Part shown: one piece after another, positions 30,701-42,140 of the stretch
Layout: every line of letters starts with the position of its first letter
Position numbering within the stretch: the first letter of the stretch is position 1
Assembly (NCBI RefSeq): GCF_019578655.1
Contig: NC_063260.1
Span: forward strand, 31,458,888-31,522,887
DNA from: Ricinus communis
Lineage: Eukaryota > Streptophyta > Magnoliopsida > Malpighiales > Euphorbiaceae
Reading direction: 5' to 3'
DNA length: 64,000 nt
Translations under genes and position numbers: made by a program
Notes under the pieces: generated by a model
Seen by the model: only the letters and a program-made list of their open reading frames with translations
What the model was told of the DNA's origin: nothing
Databases searched by the model: none

Positions 30701-33700
30701 GCTGTGGTTTGTGTAACTTCCCCTCCACCTTCACTCTCCCTCTCTTTATTTTTTGGTACCATATTGGAGATAATATAACATAATTGACAGCAATATCAGA
30801 AATCTGCCTGCTTAACTGCCCAATTCAAGTCTACTTTATTTTTAATGCTTCGACAGAAAGTTCTGGTATTTGGAAGTGAGAATTATGAATGACATTACTT
30901 GTAAGTTTGGATTAGACAGATCCATGGTTGATTTTGATTTTTTTGAGGAAAACATTTAATCAAACTGAATCAATTACGCTAATGTGGAGCTTTTATATGT
31001 GATGAAACCTCTAATATGGCTCTTGCTCATGTTAATTCAACTTTTCGTTGATTCGTGCAGGCAGTTCGAAGGATGAAAACCTCTCCACTGACTGCAGAGG
31101 AGATAGAATCCATTCAGGAGGTAATATCATGCAGGACCTTTCTCAATTCCCCCTTTTCCTCCTTGCACCCATCCACTCATATCCCAGTCAGAAGAATTAG
31201 CTATCTGATTTTTAATGCTGTACTCCAGGGACTCAGGGTTTTGAAACATGATTGGATGTCGGTCTGTAGATTCATTGTCCCACATAGGGATCCATCATTA
31301 CTACCTCGACAGTGGCGAATTGCCCTTGGAACTCAGAGGTCATACAAGTTAGATGCTGCTAAAAAGGAAAAACGACGTATATATGAATCAAATAGAAGAA
31401 GATGTAAAACTGCAGATTTGGCAAACTGGCAACAGGTATCTGACAAGGAGGTTTGTTGTCATTCAGAATTTTCACATCTTAACATGTTATACAGTAGCCA
31501 GCTCACTGGTTTCCTTATCTTAATGAGTTTTTGTGGAAAACTGTGTTTCTACTTTCTCATGGCTGTCAAAATGCACACTCTCTTAATATCTATATAAGCA
31601 TGTAAATTTGGGATTAAATTGTGGACTAGCTGGCCCATGCCTGGCTCGACTTAGGCTTGACTGGCTCATCTCATTTTTTGGTTTACAGTCTAATGGCATG
31701 GATGCAATGTGAAAATTGGTCATGTGGCATAGAATCTTGAGATATTTCTAGTAGAAGATCAATTTACAAAACCCGGTAGAAAGTAAAAGATTGACTAAGA
31801 TGTTTTGTGGTGCATCCTTTTCTCTTTGTATTTTTTTTTTTTCTGTGATAAACACATTGTGCCATATAATGGCATTTCTTTTGTTAACCATCGAACTGCA
31901 TGTTTCAATAAGTCAAAGACATTGTCTTGAGCTTGTTCTATAATGCTGTAATTAGCTCAGTTTTGTTCTTGTTGATGGGTGATTGAGGATGTTATGGCTA
32001 CTTTACTTCATTAAGTTCTGTAACTTGCTGCAGGACAATCAGGTTGACAGTACCGGTGGAGAAAACAATAGTGGAGATGATTATGTAGATAACCCGAATG
32101 AAGCTTATGTTCATCAGGCATTCTTAGCAGATTGGAGACCTGACGCCTCAAACCTCATTTCATCTGAACATCCCTGCTTAAACCTTAGGGATAAAAATTT
32201 TCTTACCGGTGCACTTCCAAGAGAGGGTACTCGCATAAAGAACCAATCTCACATTGATAATATGCATGGGTTTCCATATGCCCGCTATTCTGTGCATTTG
32301 AACCATCAAGTTTCTGATACATCACAGGGTGCTGCTAAATCTCAATTTTATTTGTGGCCATACTGGACTCGTAGAACTGATGGTGCACACTTGGTGAAGT
32401 TAGCACCAGACTTGCCCCCTGTAAATCTTCCACCGACTGTTCGTGTAATTTCTCAGACAGCTTTCAAAAGCAACCAGTGTGCAGTGCCTATAAAGGTACC
32501 TGCCCTGGGAGGTACTAGTGGAGATGCTAGGAAAGAAAATATAGTTCCGCAGCCTGCAGTTGTTGCAAATTTGAGAAGCACCAGTTTGGCAATGACTAAA
32601 AGGGATAAAAGGAATCAGGTGGGAGATAAGATCACAACTTCATGTCCAGAAGAGTTTACAAGTTCACATCCAGAAGAGTCTGCAATTCTCCATGATACCT
32701 GTGCTGCTGAAGAGAGAGGCACTGAGTCAGATCTTCAGATGCACCCCTTATTGTTCCAGTCTCCTGAAGATGGACGTCTATCGTATTATCCATTGAGCTG
32801 CAGCACTGGCGCTTCCAGTTCTTTTACTTTCTTTTCAGCAAATCAGCCTCAATTGAATCTTAGTCTTTTTCATAGTTCACGCCCAGCAAACCATACTGTT
32901 GATTGTTTCAATAAATCTTCGAAGACAGGGGAATCCACTTCAGCATCTTGTGGTATCGACTTCCATCCCCTTTTGCAAAGAGCAGAAGAAGAAAATATTG
33001 ACTTTGCTACTTCATGCTCCATTGCACACCAATATGTTTGTTTGGGAGGAAAATCTGCTCAACCTCAGAATCCTTTAGGAGCAGTTCAGACAAAATCACC
33101 AGTCAATAGTGGCCCATCAACCACTGGCTCTAAACCCCCTTCTTCTATTGAGAAAGCTAATGAACTGGATTTGGAAATCCATCTAAGTTCTATGTCCGCG
33201 GTGGAGAAAACTAGGGGAAGTAGAGATGTTGGTGCAAGCAATCAATTAGAGCCATCAACTAGTGCACCAAATTCTGGAAATACAATTGACAAGGACAAGA
33301 GTAAGAGTTCATGCCATCAATGTTGCGAAAATCGCCCCGCAGTTTCGAGCAACCTTGTTTCAGGTGCTGATGCAATAGCTGTCCAAAGCAATAATGATGC
33401 TAGATGCGACATGGAGGATAAAGGAGACCAGGCTCCCCCAGAGATTGTGATGGAACAGGAAGAACTAAGCGACTCAGATGAAGAAACTGAAGAACATGTA
33501 GAGTTTGAGTGTGAGGAGATGGCTGATTCTGATGGGGAGGAGGTTTTGGGCTGTGAACCAATTGCTGAAGTGCAAGATAAGGTGACTGCTCTCTCTCTTT
33601 TACTTTTAGCTACTATAGAGTTTTCCAGCTGGGCAAGCACTCATACTTAATAATGCTGTTCATAGTCAAAATTAACTTTTTGGCACATGTCATACTGATT

Positions 33701-34383
33701 CAGTATCTCACAAAGCTTTGCTGCATGCTTAAAGATATATTTACTCTCATCTCCCCACCATATTTTGTTGTTATTAAGCTACCATCTTTCTTGCAGTAGT
33801 GTTTTGGTTTTTGGTTAGCATAATGGCAGGCATTAGTCCATTTTTACTTGCATTTAGCCGTTTGACCTTCTATTTAATTATTTATTGATAGGAGTTTCCA
33901 AGTATTGCAATGGAAGAAGTTACAACTGATGCAGATTATGGTAATAAGCAATGTGAATGGAGTAGTCCTGTTCATCCTACAGGCAATACTTCTACCCCTA
34001 GGAAGGGTAGTACTTTCTTAAAGTTAAATCTAAAAAGCCTAGGGAGGGACGCTACTAATAGCTCTTGGTTAACTTTAGATTCATGTGCATCTGTTGATCC
34101 TCCGAGCAGGAAGGCTAAGCATGAAGAGTGTATACTTGGTGTTTGTCCTGTCGTCAAAAATTTAGCTTCAGGTCGTTCAAACAGATCCTGCAAGAAGTTA
34201 ACAAGCACAAAAAGTGGTGCAACAGAGAAAGATGTTGTGGACATGGCACAACAACTCAGCCTTGGTCTTCTTGCTGTTTCCACATTGAAGAAACCCAGGA
34301 AGCGTGCCAGTCGAACAAATACAGGCTTGAGCACAGGAAGGATAAATGAAACTTCCAGTTATGATCAAGACAAGATTGGTTGA
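27705..34383 (+). CDS. GON4L-like nuclear protein with SANT/Myb-like region
   Basis: Eight exons: 27705-29142, 29249-29609, 30045-30129, 30557-30613, 31061-31120, 31229-31450, 32034-33581, 33892-34383 (4263 nt, 1420 aa). The N-terminal 260 residues carry repeated Asp/Glu runs. A conserved block starts at KRPLRPLLPILPNGPIA and includes FSLCVLDPSRQQIASQ. Exons 2-6 encode a helix-rich SANT/Myb-like part (about 600-740) with TDWKAIQQRFLPCKSKHQIF, HDWMSVCRFIVPHRDPS and LPRQWRIALGTQ. A second acidic cluster, DSDEETEEHVEFE, lies near 1230, and the end is basic with KKPRKRASR. I recall this block in Arabidopsis At1g09040/At1g09050 and animal GON4L, a chromatin-associated regulator. A nuclear transcriptional role is inference. 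The ATG at 27705 follows the in-frame stretch TTGTTAATAAAA. Confidence 0.92.
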
Positions 34384-36064
34384 TTGCAGCTTTAGTAATC
34401 AGAAGAATTAGTTAAATAGTTGGAGGAATTAGTTATAATTATTTTTCTGGGATGTCATCAATCCAATTAGCAAATGAGTATGTGGAGACAAAGTGCAAGT
34501 ACTGAAGCGGTAGAGAGATTTGGCTGTCACGAGGCTGTCTTCTCTTTCTCACTAACACATTGCAGTGGGGCTTATATGGTGTATGCCAACCGGAGATTGT
34601 AGGAGGGGATTCTTTTTTTCTTTTTCCCCTCTCTCTTTCTCACCGTCTCCATTTAATGTGAATATGTTATTACTGCTATATAATTATGTATAGATTACCG
34701 TTTTTGTTTGTAGATTCTATTCCCAATTTGGGAGGAATGGTTGTTTAATGTGAAATATACTTTTTTGAAATGTAATGCAGTTTAGCCAGAGGGCAACCCC
34801 TTTGCTTCACCTTTGCCTTGAATTCCTGTTGTTAAGGACTTGAAGGAAGTAGGGAATTCATTCATGGGAGTTTGAAATATTGGTAAACCACCCCAAATTC
34901 TCAATCTTTAGATTGTATATATTATTGTGTAATGTCAATAGCTTTCAGAATAGATGATAAAAGCTTGTATTACATCTCTAAAGCTAAGAAAGCTGCATTA
35001 AATGGAGTTGGCAACAGTCCAACCTATTGATGGAGAGTATGCGTAATTTAACTGATGCAGGTAATCTGCACTGCAAGTGGCTTCCAGATTGGTCTTGAGA
35101 TTCATCTGTAGTTAACCCGCGATCGGGTTTCAAGATTTGATCAACTTTGTTGACAAAAATGTGCCATACTAGATGCATGAAATTGAGAAAAAGCATCATG
35201 CAGCGTCCAGAGATGTCCTCCATATTTACATGATAAAACAAACTCATAACTTATTGCTTCTTTAAGAAATGTTACTATACGTAAAAGAAAAGAAAATAAA
35301 TAAAATACTAATCTGCCATGGCAGGTTCAGGATATTATTTTCTGATAATGGTCAAATACCTCTCTAAATTTGTAAATCATGAATAAATAAGTCTAATTTT
35401 AACTATATTAACAAATAGGCTCTTAACTTCTATTTAAAAATCAAATAGATCTAGATCTTAAAAAAAAGTTATGAACATGTTTATTATATTTATTATTTAA
35501 ATTAGTTAAATAAAATAAAATCTAAATAAATATTAATTTAAATATTCAAACTAAAATTTAAATTTAAAATTTTCAGATTTTATATATTAAATTTTTTTAT
35601 ATTTTGTCGAAAAAATTAAAATTAATAATTATTGTCTCTATTTTACTATTATAGTCAATTTTATAAAATTATTATTAACATTATTATTATTAATTTTAAA
35701 TAAAATCTGAATTTCTTTAATATTTAAATAAAAATTATGAATCTATTTATTAAAATAATTAAATTTAAATTTATTTGAATTGGAGTATTTTATCCTTTGT
35801 CCTATTATTTTTCTAGTATTTCCGACTCTTGCTAATGAAATTGATTCCATGAGACTCCGGCGTTTTCTAAGCTTTAGCATTTTCACAAAACGAAGCGTTT
35901 TGAGAAGTACAAATAAGACTACGTCTCGATACACGGTGTCGCTTCAGATAGAAACAGATTGGCAGAACATTGCCTGCCCTAAAGAAAGTGGTACGACTTT
36001 ACCTCATTTCAATTGTTATTGCAGTTCTAAGATCATTTGATGATTGGGTTTTCCTTATTATTCT
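34384..36064. other. Intergenic region containing a MITE-like element
   Basis: Holds the GON4L-like 3' UTR to roughly 34950, then AT-rich sequence with an inverted-repeat element (35349-35794, listed separately). The last roughly 270 bases are probably the PPR leader. The ORF at 35780-36040 ends before the PPR start in another frame and looks like leader sequence. Confidence 0.6.
35349..35794. mobile_element. MITE-like element with long imperfect terminal inverted repeats
   Basis: The left arm (35349 to about 35445) and the reverse complement of the right arm (about 35700-35794) share a run of matching blocks: GTCAAATACCTC against GATAAAATACTC, TTAACTATATTAACAAATAG against TTAATTATTTTAATAAATAG, and CTTCTATTTAAA against TTTTTATTTAAA. 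The interior is nearly pure A/T and non-coding. About 446 bases with arms of about 95 bases fits a non-autonomous DNA transposon. No clear target-site duplication was found, so superfamily and exact ends are open. Confidence 0.55.
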
Positions 36065-38035
36065 ATGTTTTTAAGCTACTCCTTGTCTAAGAGAAGTGTC
36101 TGTAACCGTTGTTTTCACGTGGGTCGTAATTTCTCAAAACCTAAAACTGAAGATATTATTCTTAATTCAATTTGTGTTAATTTAAAACAAAGGAAATGGA
36201 GTTTCTTGGAGAAGATGTTACCCAATATGACTTGTTCTTTGGTGGGTCGTGTAATTTGCAAGTTTCAGAACTCACCTCAGTTAGCTTTAGAATTTCACGA
36301 TTGGGTTTTAGAGAAAAAGAGTGTTTTGCACTCAATAGAGTCTTGTTGCGTTGTAATTCATGTGCTGGTCAATTCGAAGAGATACGATGATGCGTTGTTC
36401 ATTATGGGGAATTTGATGAATGTAAATGGTATCTCCCCCTTGGAAGTTTTAGATGCATTGATTAGTAGTTATGACATATGCAAGTCAAGTCCGGCTGTAT
36501 TTGATGCTTTGGTCCGTACTTGTACTCAAATTGGGGCTACTGAGGGTGCTTATGAAGTGATTACGAAGTTGCAGTTAGATGGTTTTTGGGTTACAGTTCA
36601 TGCTTGGAACAACTTCTTGAGTCATCTTTTGAAGTTGAATGATGTTAATAGGTTTTGGAAGATGTATAAGGAAATGGTTTCTTATGGATATATTGAAAAT
36701 GTTAATACTTTTAATTTGATTATTTATGCTCTTGGTAAGGAAGGTAGATTAGTAGAAGCAGTGTCGGTAATCTATCGAAGCTTGAAGACTGGTATATGGC
36801 CTAATGTTGTTACTTTTAACATGATTATAGATGGTGCCATCAAGATGGGTGCCATGGATCTTGCTTTGAAGCTTGTCAGGAAGATGGAAGTCATGTCAGG
36901 ATGCTCTGTTAAGCCTGACTCTGTAACTTATAATAGTTTTGTCAATGGGTTTTGCAAAATTGGGAATCTGGCTGTGGCAGAAGAATTTAAAAAGGAAATG
37001 TTGGGGAAAGAAATTGAACCTAATGTGAGGACCTATGCAACTTTGGTAGATGGTTACACACGAGTGGGGAGTTTGGAGAATGCCTTTAGGTTATGCGATG
37101 AATTGGTGGAAAAGGGATTGTTACCAAATTCTGTCATATATAATTCAATCATCCATTGGCTTTCCATGGAAGGAGATATGGAAGGAGCTTCTTTGCTGTT
37201 ATCGGACATGATTGATAAGCGGATATACCCTGATCAATTTACATATTCTATAGTCATAGAGGGTCTTTGCAGAAATGGATATCTAAATGAAGCTTTTAAA
37301 TTTCTTCAGATGATTCTTGAGATGAGCCTTGTTAGAGATGCATTTTCACACAATGTTGTTATAAATTACTTGTGTAGAAGCAATAATCTAGCAGGAGCTA
37401 AGCAACTGCTGGCTAATATGTATGTTCGTGGCTTGGTTCCTGATGTTGTTACATTTGGTACTTTGATTGACAGGCACTGCAAGGATGGCAAAGTCGAAAA
37501 TGCTATTCAGGTCTACGAGAAAATGATAAAGACAGGGGAAAAGCCCAACTTGTTAATCTACAATTCTGTTATAAATGGCTTTGCCAAGGAAGGATCATTT
37601 GATCCTGCAATTCTTTTGATAGATACATTAAGGAGGATGGGTTTATTTGATGTCGTAACTTATAACACCTTGATACATGGGTATTGCAACTGTGGGAAGA
37701 TTGATCAGGCATTTGCTTTGTTTTCAGAAATGAGAAACAGTGGAATTTTGGCAAGCCATGTCACTTACAACACATTGATAAACTCTTTGTGCAAGGCTGG
37801 TCATGTTCTACAAGCAAAGGAACTGATGAAGATGATGGTTCTTCGCGGTTTGATTCCTGATTATGTAACATACACAATTCTTATCACCAGTTTCAGCAAG
37901 AAGTGTAGTCCCGAAGAAGTGATTGAATTGCATGACTATATGGTCCTCAAGGGAGTAGTACCTGATAGACAGACATACCAGACCATGGTTATTCCACTTC
38001 TGCAAGAAGAAAGTGTGGAATTCGACTATGGATAG
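36065..38035 (+). CDS. P-class pentatricopeptide repeat protein, organellar (At1g11710-like)
   Basis: Intronless, 656 aa from the ATG at 36065. The open frame extends 21 bases upstream without another ATG. The N-terminus (MFLSYSLSKRSVCNRCFHVG) is basic, Ser-rich and lacks acids, which suits a mitochondrial or plastid presequence. From about residue 150 onward there are about 13 tandem 35-residue PPR motifs, seen as repeated VVTFNMIIDG, SVTYNSFVNGFCK, VRTYATLVDGY and VTYNTLINSLCKAG. No E, DYW or SMR domain follows, so it belongs to the P class that binds organelle RNA for stability, splicing or translation. It sits upstream of starch synthase III on the same strand. As I recall, At1g11710 (PPR) and At1g11720 (SS3) are adjacent in Arabidopsis. 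Its RNA target is unknown. Confidence 0.93.
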   Translation: MFLSYSLSKRSVCNRCFHVGRNFSKPKTEDIILNSICVNLKQRKWSFLEKMLPNMTCSLVGRVICKFQNSPQLALEFHDWVLEKKSVLHSIESCCVVIHVLVNSKRYDDALFIMGNLMNVNGISPLEVLDALISSYDICKSSPAVFDALVRTCTQIGATEGAYEVITKLQLDGFWVTVHAWNNFLSHLLKLNDVNRFWKMYKEMVSYGYIENVNTFNLIIYALGKEGRLVEAVSVIYRSLKTGIWPNVVTFNMIIDGAIKMGAMDLALKLVRKMEVMSGCSVKPDSVTYNSFVNGFCKIGNLAVAEEFKKEMLGKEIEPNVRTYATLVDGYTRVGSLENAFRLCDELVEKGLLPNSVIYNSIIHWLSMEGDMEGASLLLSDMIDKRIYPDQFTYSIVIEGLCRNGYLNEAFKFLQMILEMSLVRDAFSHNVVINYLCRSNNLAGAKQLLANMYVRGLVPDVVTFGTLIDRHCKDGKVENAIQVYEKMIKTGEKPNLLIYNSVINGFAKEGSFDPAILLIDTLRRMGLFDVVTYNTLIHGYCNCGKIDQAFALFSEMRNSGILASHVTYNTLINSLCKAGHVLQAKELMKMMVLRGLIPDYVTYTILITSFSKKCSPEEVIELHDYMVLKGVVPDRQTYQTMVIPLLQEESVEFDYG

Positions 38036-38947
38036 TATATAAACAGACTCCTGTAGAGTTTGATGTCTAAGCTGGGTGTTTTCAGTTTCTCGTGGAAAAT
38101 CTGTTCATGCACCCTAGTTCATATCTTAACATGCTGACCTTTCCCAAGGAAGCTTGGGTTGCATATTATAGTATTCTTAAAAAAGAATGTGCTTATGCCT
38201 ATAAAAAACCCAATTGGGTATGTATTTTTGCTGCCCATAGAATATATAAGCGCCTCTTTGTTCTACCCTGAGGGAGTGATGGAGAACAGTCTAAATGAGG
38301 CTTCACTTTTTTTTTTGTTTTCATATGAAAACTGTATGGATTTGCTTTCTGTTTTTATGGTCGATGATTGGTATTATTGCATTCATGTCAGCCTTCCCAA
38401 GTCAATAACAATAAAAATTGCTCTTATGATTTAATGCCTCTAAATTATCTGCTTAGAGGGGTAGCAGAGTGCAAATTTCACAAGTATGAAAATGAGCTTG
38501 TTTATCTATTATGCAGAAAAGAAAGAATTCCTGGTATAATTTTAACATTCACTGCCATTAAACTCTTAATAATTTTGCCCCCGAAGAAAGCATCCTAGTT
38601 GTACAGCCGCATATACCTCTGAAAGTGTGAAAAATATCAAGCGATCAAAATATACAATTCTCCCACTCAGATCTTGCCACATCAGATCGTATGCCTTTGG
38701 TTTTGAATCAAATTCATGTCTCAAGCAATCTCTAACAGTCAAAATCCTTATCCCAAAACCTCATCCACTCCCTCCCTCTCCCTCCACTCATTTCCGCTCT
38801 CTTTTCCTCCATACCATAAGCCACTAAGCAAGAAAAAGATAAGACATTCACAAAAATAGCTACAGAAACCAAAAACAAGATAGCCAGAATTCTCTTTTCT
38901 CTTCTCTTTTGATCTCTGGCTAGAGCTGCGGGAAATTCGCTGCCAAC
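38036..38947. other. PPR 3' region and ATP synthase gamma promoter
   Basis: Contains an AATAAA at about 38410-38415 that could end the PPR transcript. The stretch before 38948 is CT-rich and likely includes the atpC leader. GATAAG-type boxes occur at 38747-38752 (reverse) and 38838-38843. Confidence 0.5.
38747..38752 (-). promoter_or_regulatory. Candidate I-box (GATAAG) upstream of plastid ATP synthase gamma
   Basis: The plus strand reads CTTATC about 200 bases before the ATG. A second GATAAG lies at 38838-38843. I-boxes recur in promoters of light-regulated photosynthesis genes, but a six-base match is weak evidence. Confidence 0.3.
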
Positions 38948-40078
38948 ATGTCTTGCTCAAATTTGACAATGTGGGTGTCCTCAAAGCCATCCCTTTCTGA
39001 CACTTCTTCACTCTCTTTTTGCTCTTCTCTCAACCCTTTTCAGCTTCCTACTCACAGCTCAGGCAGCAACAGCCCTTCAAGATCCTCTTCTGCCACCCCA
39101 ATTCACTGCAATCTCCGCGATCTTCGAACTCGTATAGATTCTGTGAAGAACACACAGAAGATCACCGAGGCCATGAAGTTGGTTGCTGCAGCTAAAGTTA
39201 GGAGAGCACAGGAAGCTGTTGTCAATGGTAGGCCTTTCTCTGAAACTCTAGTAGAAGTTCTTTATAACATAAATGAACAGCTGCAAACCGAGGACATAGA
39301 TGTTCCTCTCACTAAAAATAGGCCTGTCAAGAAAGTTGCTTTAGTTGTTGTTACTGGCGATAGAGGTCTTTGTGGAGGTTTTAACAATAATATTATCAAG
39401 AAAGCTGAATCAAGAATTGCAGAATTGAAAGATCTTGGAGTTGATTATACTATCATTAGCGTTGGGAAAAAGGGCAACTCTTATTTCATAAGGCGGCCTT
39501 ACATTCCAGTTGATAGATTTCTTGAAGGAACTAATCTTCCTACAGCTAAAGAGGCTCAAGCAATTGCAGATGATGTATTTTCACTCTTTGTCAGTGAAGA
39601 AGTTGACAAGGTTGAGCTTCTATATACAAAATTTGTGTCACTAGTTAAGTCCGATCCGGTCATTCACACCTTGCTTCCACTCTCACCAGAGGGAGAGATT
39701 TGTGATATTAATGGAAACTGTGTAGATGCTGCTGAGGATGAGTTCTTCAGGTTGACAACAAAAGAAGGGAAGTTAACCGTAGAAAGAGATGTGGTTAGGA
39801 CTCAAACCGTAGATTTCTCACCAATTTTGCAGTTTGAGCAGGACCCAGTTCAGATACTTGATGCCTTGCTACCTCTATACTTGAACAGTCAGATTTTGAA
39901 GGCATTGCAGGAATCACTAGCCAGTGAGCTTGCTGCTAGGATGAGTGCTATGAGCAATGCAAGTGATAATGCAGCAGAATTGAAGAAGACTCTTTCGATT
40001 GTTTACAATAGGGCGCGCCAGGCAAAGATTACAGGAGAGATACTGGAGATTGTTGCAGGTGCTAATGCTTTAGGCTAA
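38948..40078 (+). CDS. ATPC1: Chloroplast ATP synthase gamma subunit
   Basis: Intronless, 376 aa. Rotor shaft of plastid CF1 that couples thylakoid proton flow to ATP synthesis. The first 53 residues are a Ser-rich, acid-poor transit peptide. The mature part starts near Cys54 (CNLRDLRTRI), matching where the spinach mature protein begins. Family landmarks are NTQKITEAMKLVAAAKVRRA, GDRGLCGGFN and the C-terminal KITGEILEIVAGA. The plant-specific redox switch EICDINGNCVDA places its two cysteines at 252 and 258. Subtracting 53 gives 199 and 205, the spinach regulatory pair, so the enzyme should be thioredoxin-regulated. It lies between the PPR and starch synthase III genes. In Arabidopsis, as I recall, ATPC1 (At4g04640) lies near the TYW gene instead. 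Confidence 0.97.
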   Translation: MSCSNLTMWVSSKPSLSDTSSLSFCSSLNPFQLPTHSSGSNSPSRSSSATPIHCNLRDLRTRIDSVKNTQKITEAMKLVAAAKVRRAQEAVVNGRPFSETLVEVLYNINEQLQTEDIDVPLTKNRPVKKVALVVVTGDRGLCGGFNNNIIKKAESRIAELKDLGVDYTIISVGKKGNSYFIRRPYIPVDRFLEGTNLPTAKEAQAIADDVFSLFVSEEVDKVELLYTKFVSLVKSDPVIHTLLPLSPEGEICDINGNCVDAAEDEFFRLTTKEGKLTVERDVVRTQTVDFSPILQFEQDPVQILDALLPLYLNSQILKALQESLASELAARMSAMSNASDNAAELKKTLSIVYNRARQAKITGEILEIVAGANALG

Positions 40079-42140
40079 GTCATTTCTGCTTCTACATGGG
40101 CGTCCTCTTATTCATTCAAAATATGCTTATTTAATAACAATTATGAGATAGGAAATTTTTATTTTTTTTTCCCCTTCATCCATTCGAATTCTGGGATTGC
40201 TTATAAGACTGTGTGCACATTAAGCAGTGTATTTTGGAACAAGCCACCATTCTGCTTATCTTTGTATCTCGACCTTTTTTTTCTTGTATCCATACTACTA
40301 CTTATATTGCCTGAAGTTTTCACTTTCAGGGTGTTTAAATGTTACTGCTCTATGTTGAACTAAATGTATAGATTTCTTAGAGCAGAGAAATCCTTTGTGA
40401 TGGAATTATGATAATTCAATAATACAAGATTGAGAAAATCTATTGCTAAATGGAATTATGATAATTCCCATTAATATGAAAAGTGTAGCAAGTAACATCA
40501 TTAGGATTAATGATAAAACCCAAAAATCAAAGTCGATCTTCGTGGATCATACTTACTGATTTAGTGGAGAATTTCCATTGTATGTCACTGGTTTTAGACA
40601 AAATACATGGTTCCACCCTCTAAATTTTACAACCTCCAACACCCTTTCAATTATTATTTTAATGTATGACACTTCTTTAATTTTTATTTATTTACCTTGT
40701 TTAACTTCTGTTTCTAATCTCTATCATTTTTGTACAAATATTTTAGATTTATTTTAATATTATGAAAAATCTACATAAAAATATTATGTTCAAGAGTGAA
40801 CAAAGTGTGGTGGCTTGAAAATAATAATAATTAAAGAATGCAAAAATCTAGAATTAAGTGAACATCTATTTCTGGTCACATATCAGACAATTATTTCATG
40901 CCACTTGGTTTTGTCAGAAAGTGTCGAATAGGATAGGAAGGCTCAGCAGCTTTATGGGCCAAGAGTGGCGGCATGGAGCCTTTTGTATCTTCTCCAAAAC
41001 GAATTACCCTTTTTCCAAAATCATGCAAATTTTTTATTTTATCTTTTCATGTTAAATCCTATAAAGGAAAAAGCTGTAATAAATTAAGTACACCAACAGC
41101 AGCTATTAAATATTATTATTATTATTTAACTTTAATCCACCGGCTCTAACGGCCACGAAACCGTGAACCGTCGGTTCATCAACTGCTGGTCAGATTTTAT
41201 TTATCAGTTTTCCTGGACATTCTTAAACACTATATTCCTAGTGTGTTTGTTTCCCTAGAAAAGCTGCCTAATGTGTTTGATTGCTTGTCAAGTGAGATTT
41301 TTTCTTTTAAAAAAAAAAAAAATACTGAAAGTTTATGCATGAAAATCGTATGAAGAAGCTAATGATCAATAATTTTTAGGTCAAATAATGGATCAGGCTG
41401 GGGCTTACCAGTAAAATATTCAGGCCCAACTGAAGCCCTGAATGGTCTGTGGTCTTTGTTAAGTCACCATATAATAACAACAACATGCCAACTTCCTATT
41501 TGATGTGTCAATTTCTAACTCATCTAAGCCTATCAGTAGATAACAGCAGCCTCTTAAAAAGAATAAACACAAAAACCAAAAATCGTTTACATTATATATT
41601 TTCAAATTTTGAATTATTGATCCACAGTGTTTTTGAATTATTATTCTGGCTAATCAACATTTTGTTTTGAATCAAATATCGAGATTTCAATATATTATTC
41701 TTCTAAAAACATAAATAAGGCAAAACGTATGAACACTTAAACTTTAGTTATTCAGTCATTTTAATGTTTTAATTTTAATTTAATTTAATAAATAATTGAA
41801 ATTTATCTTTTAATGATTTTTAAATACTTATATGCAGCACATGGTGTTCAGTAATCCTGATGAATGATAGATTATCAAAAAAACTTCATTGATTATTGAT
41901 TAAAATAAAAAAAAAACTCCCATTCAGCGGCTAAAATTGCAACGTTCTTTTTTCATATTTTTTTGAGAAAAGACTATTTCTTTTTGCAGTTTTATCAGCT
42001 AAGTACGTTAGTTGATGCTTGATATTTATTCTTAATACGCGCGAAGTTATAGAGAAAGATTGATTCTTGGATTAATGGGTCAATAAAAGAAGTGATATCT
42101 TTCAGTTGTTTCTATTTTGGGTTGTGTAGACTATCAAACT
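40079..42140. other. Intergenic region upstream of starch synthase III
   Basis: Begins with the ATP synthase gamma 3' UTR. 40580-40860 and 41690-41930 are AT-rich and resemble decayed repeats, but no ends could be set. The ORFs at 40858-41055 and 41449-41670 show no family features. The last 100-150 bases are probably the starch synthase leader. Confidence 0.5.
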
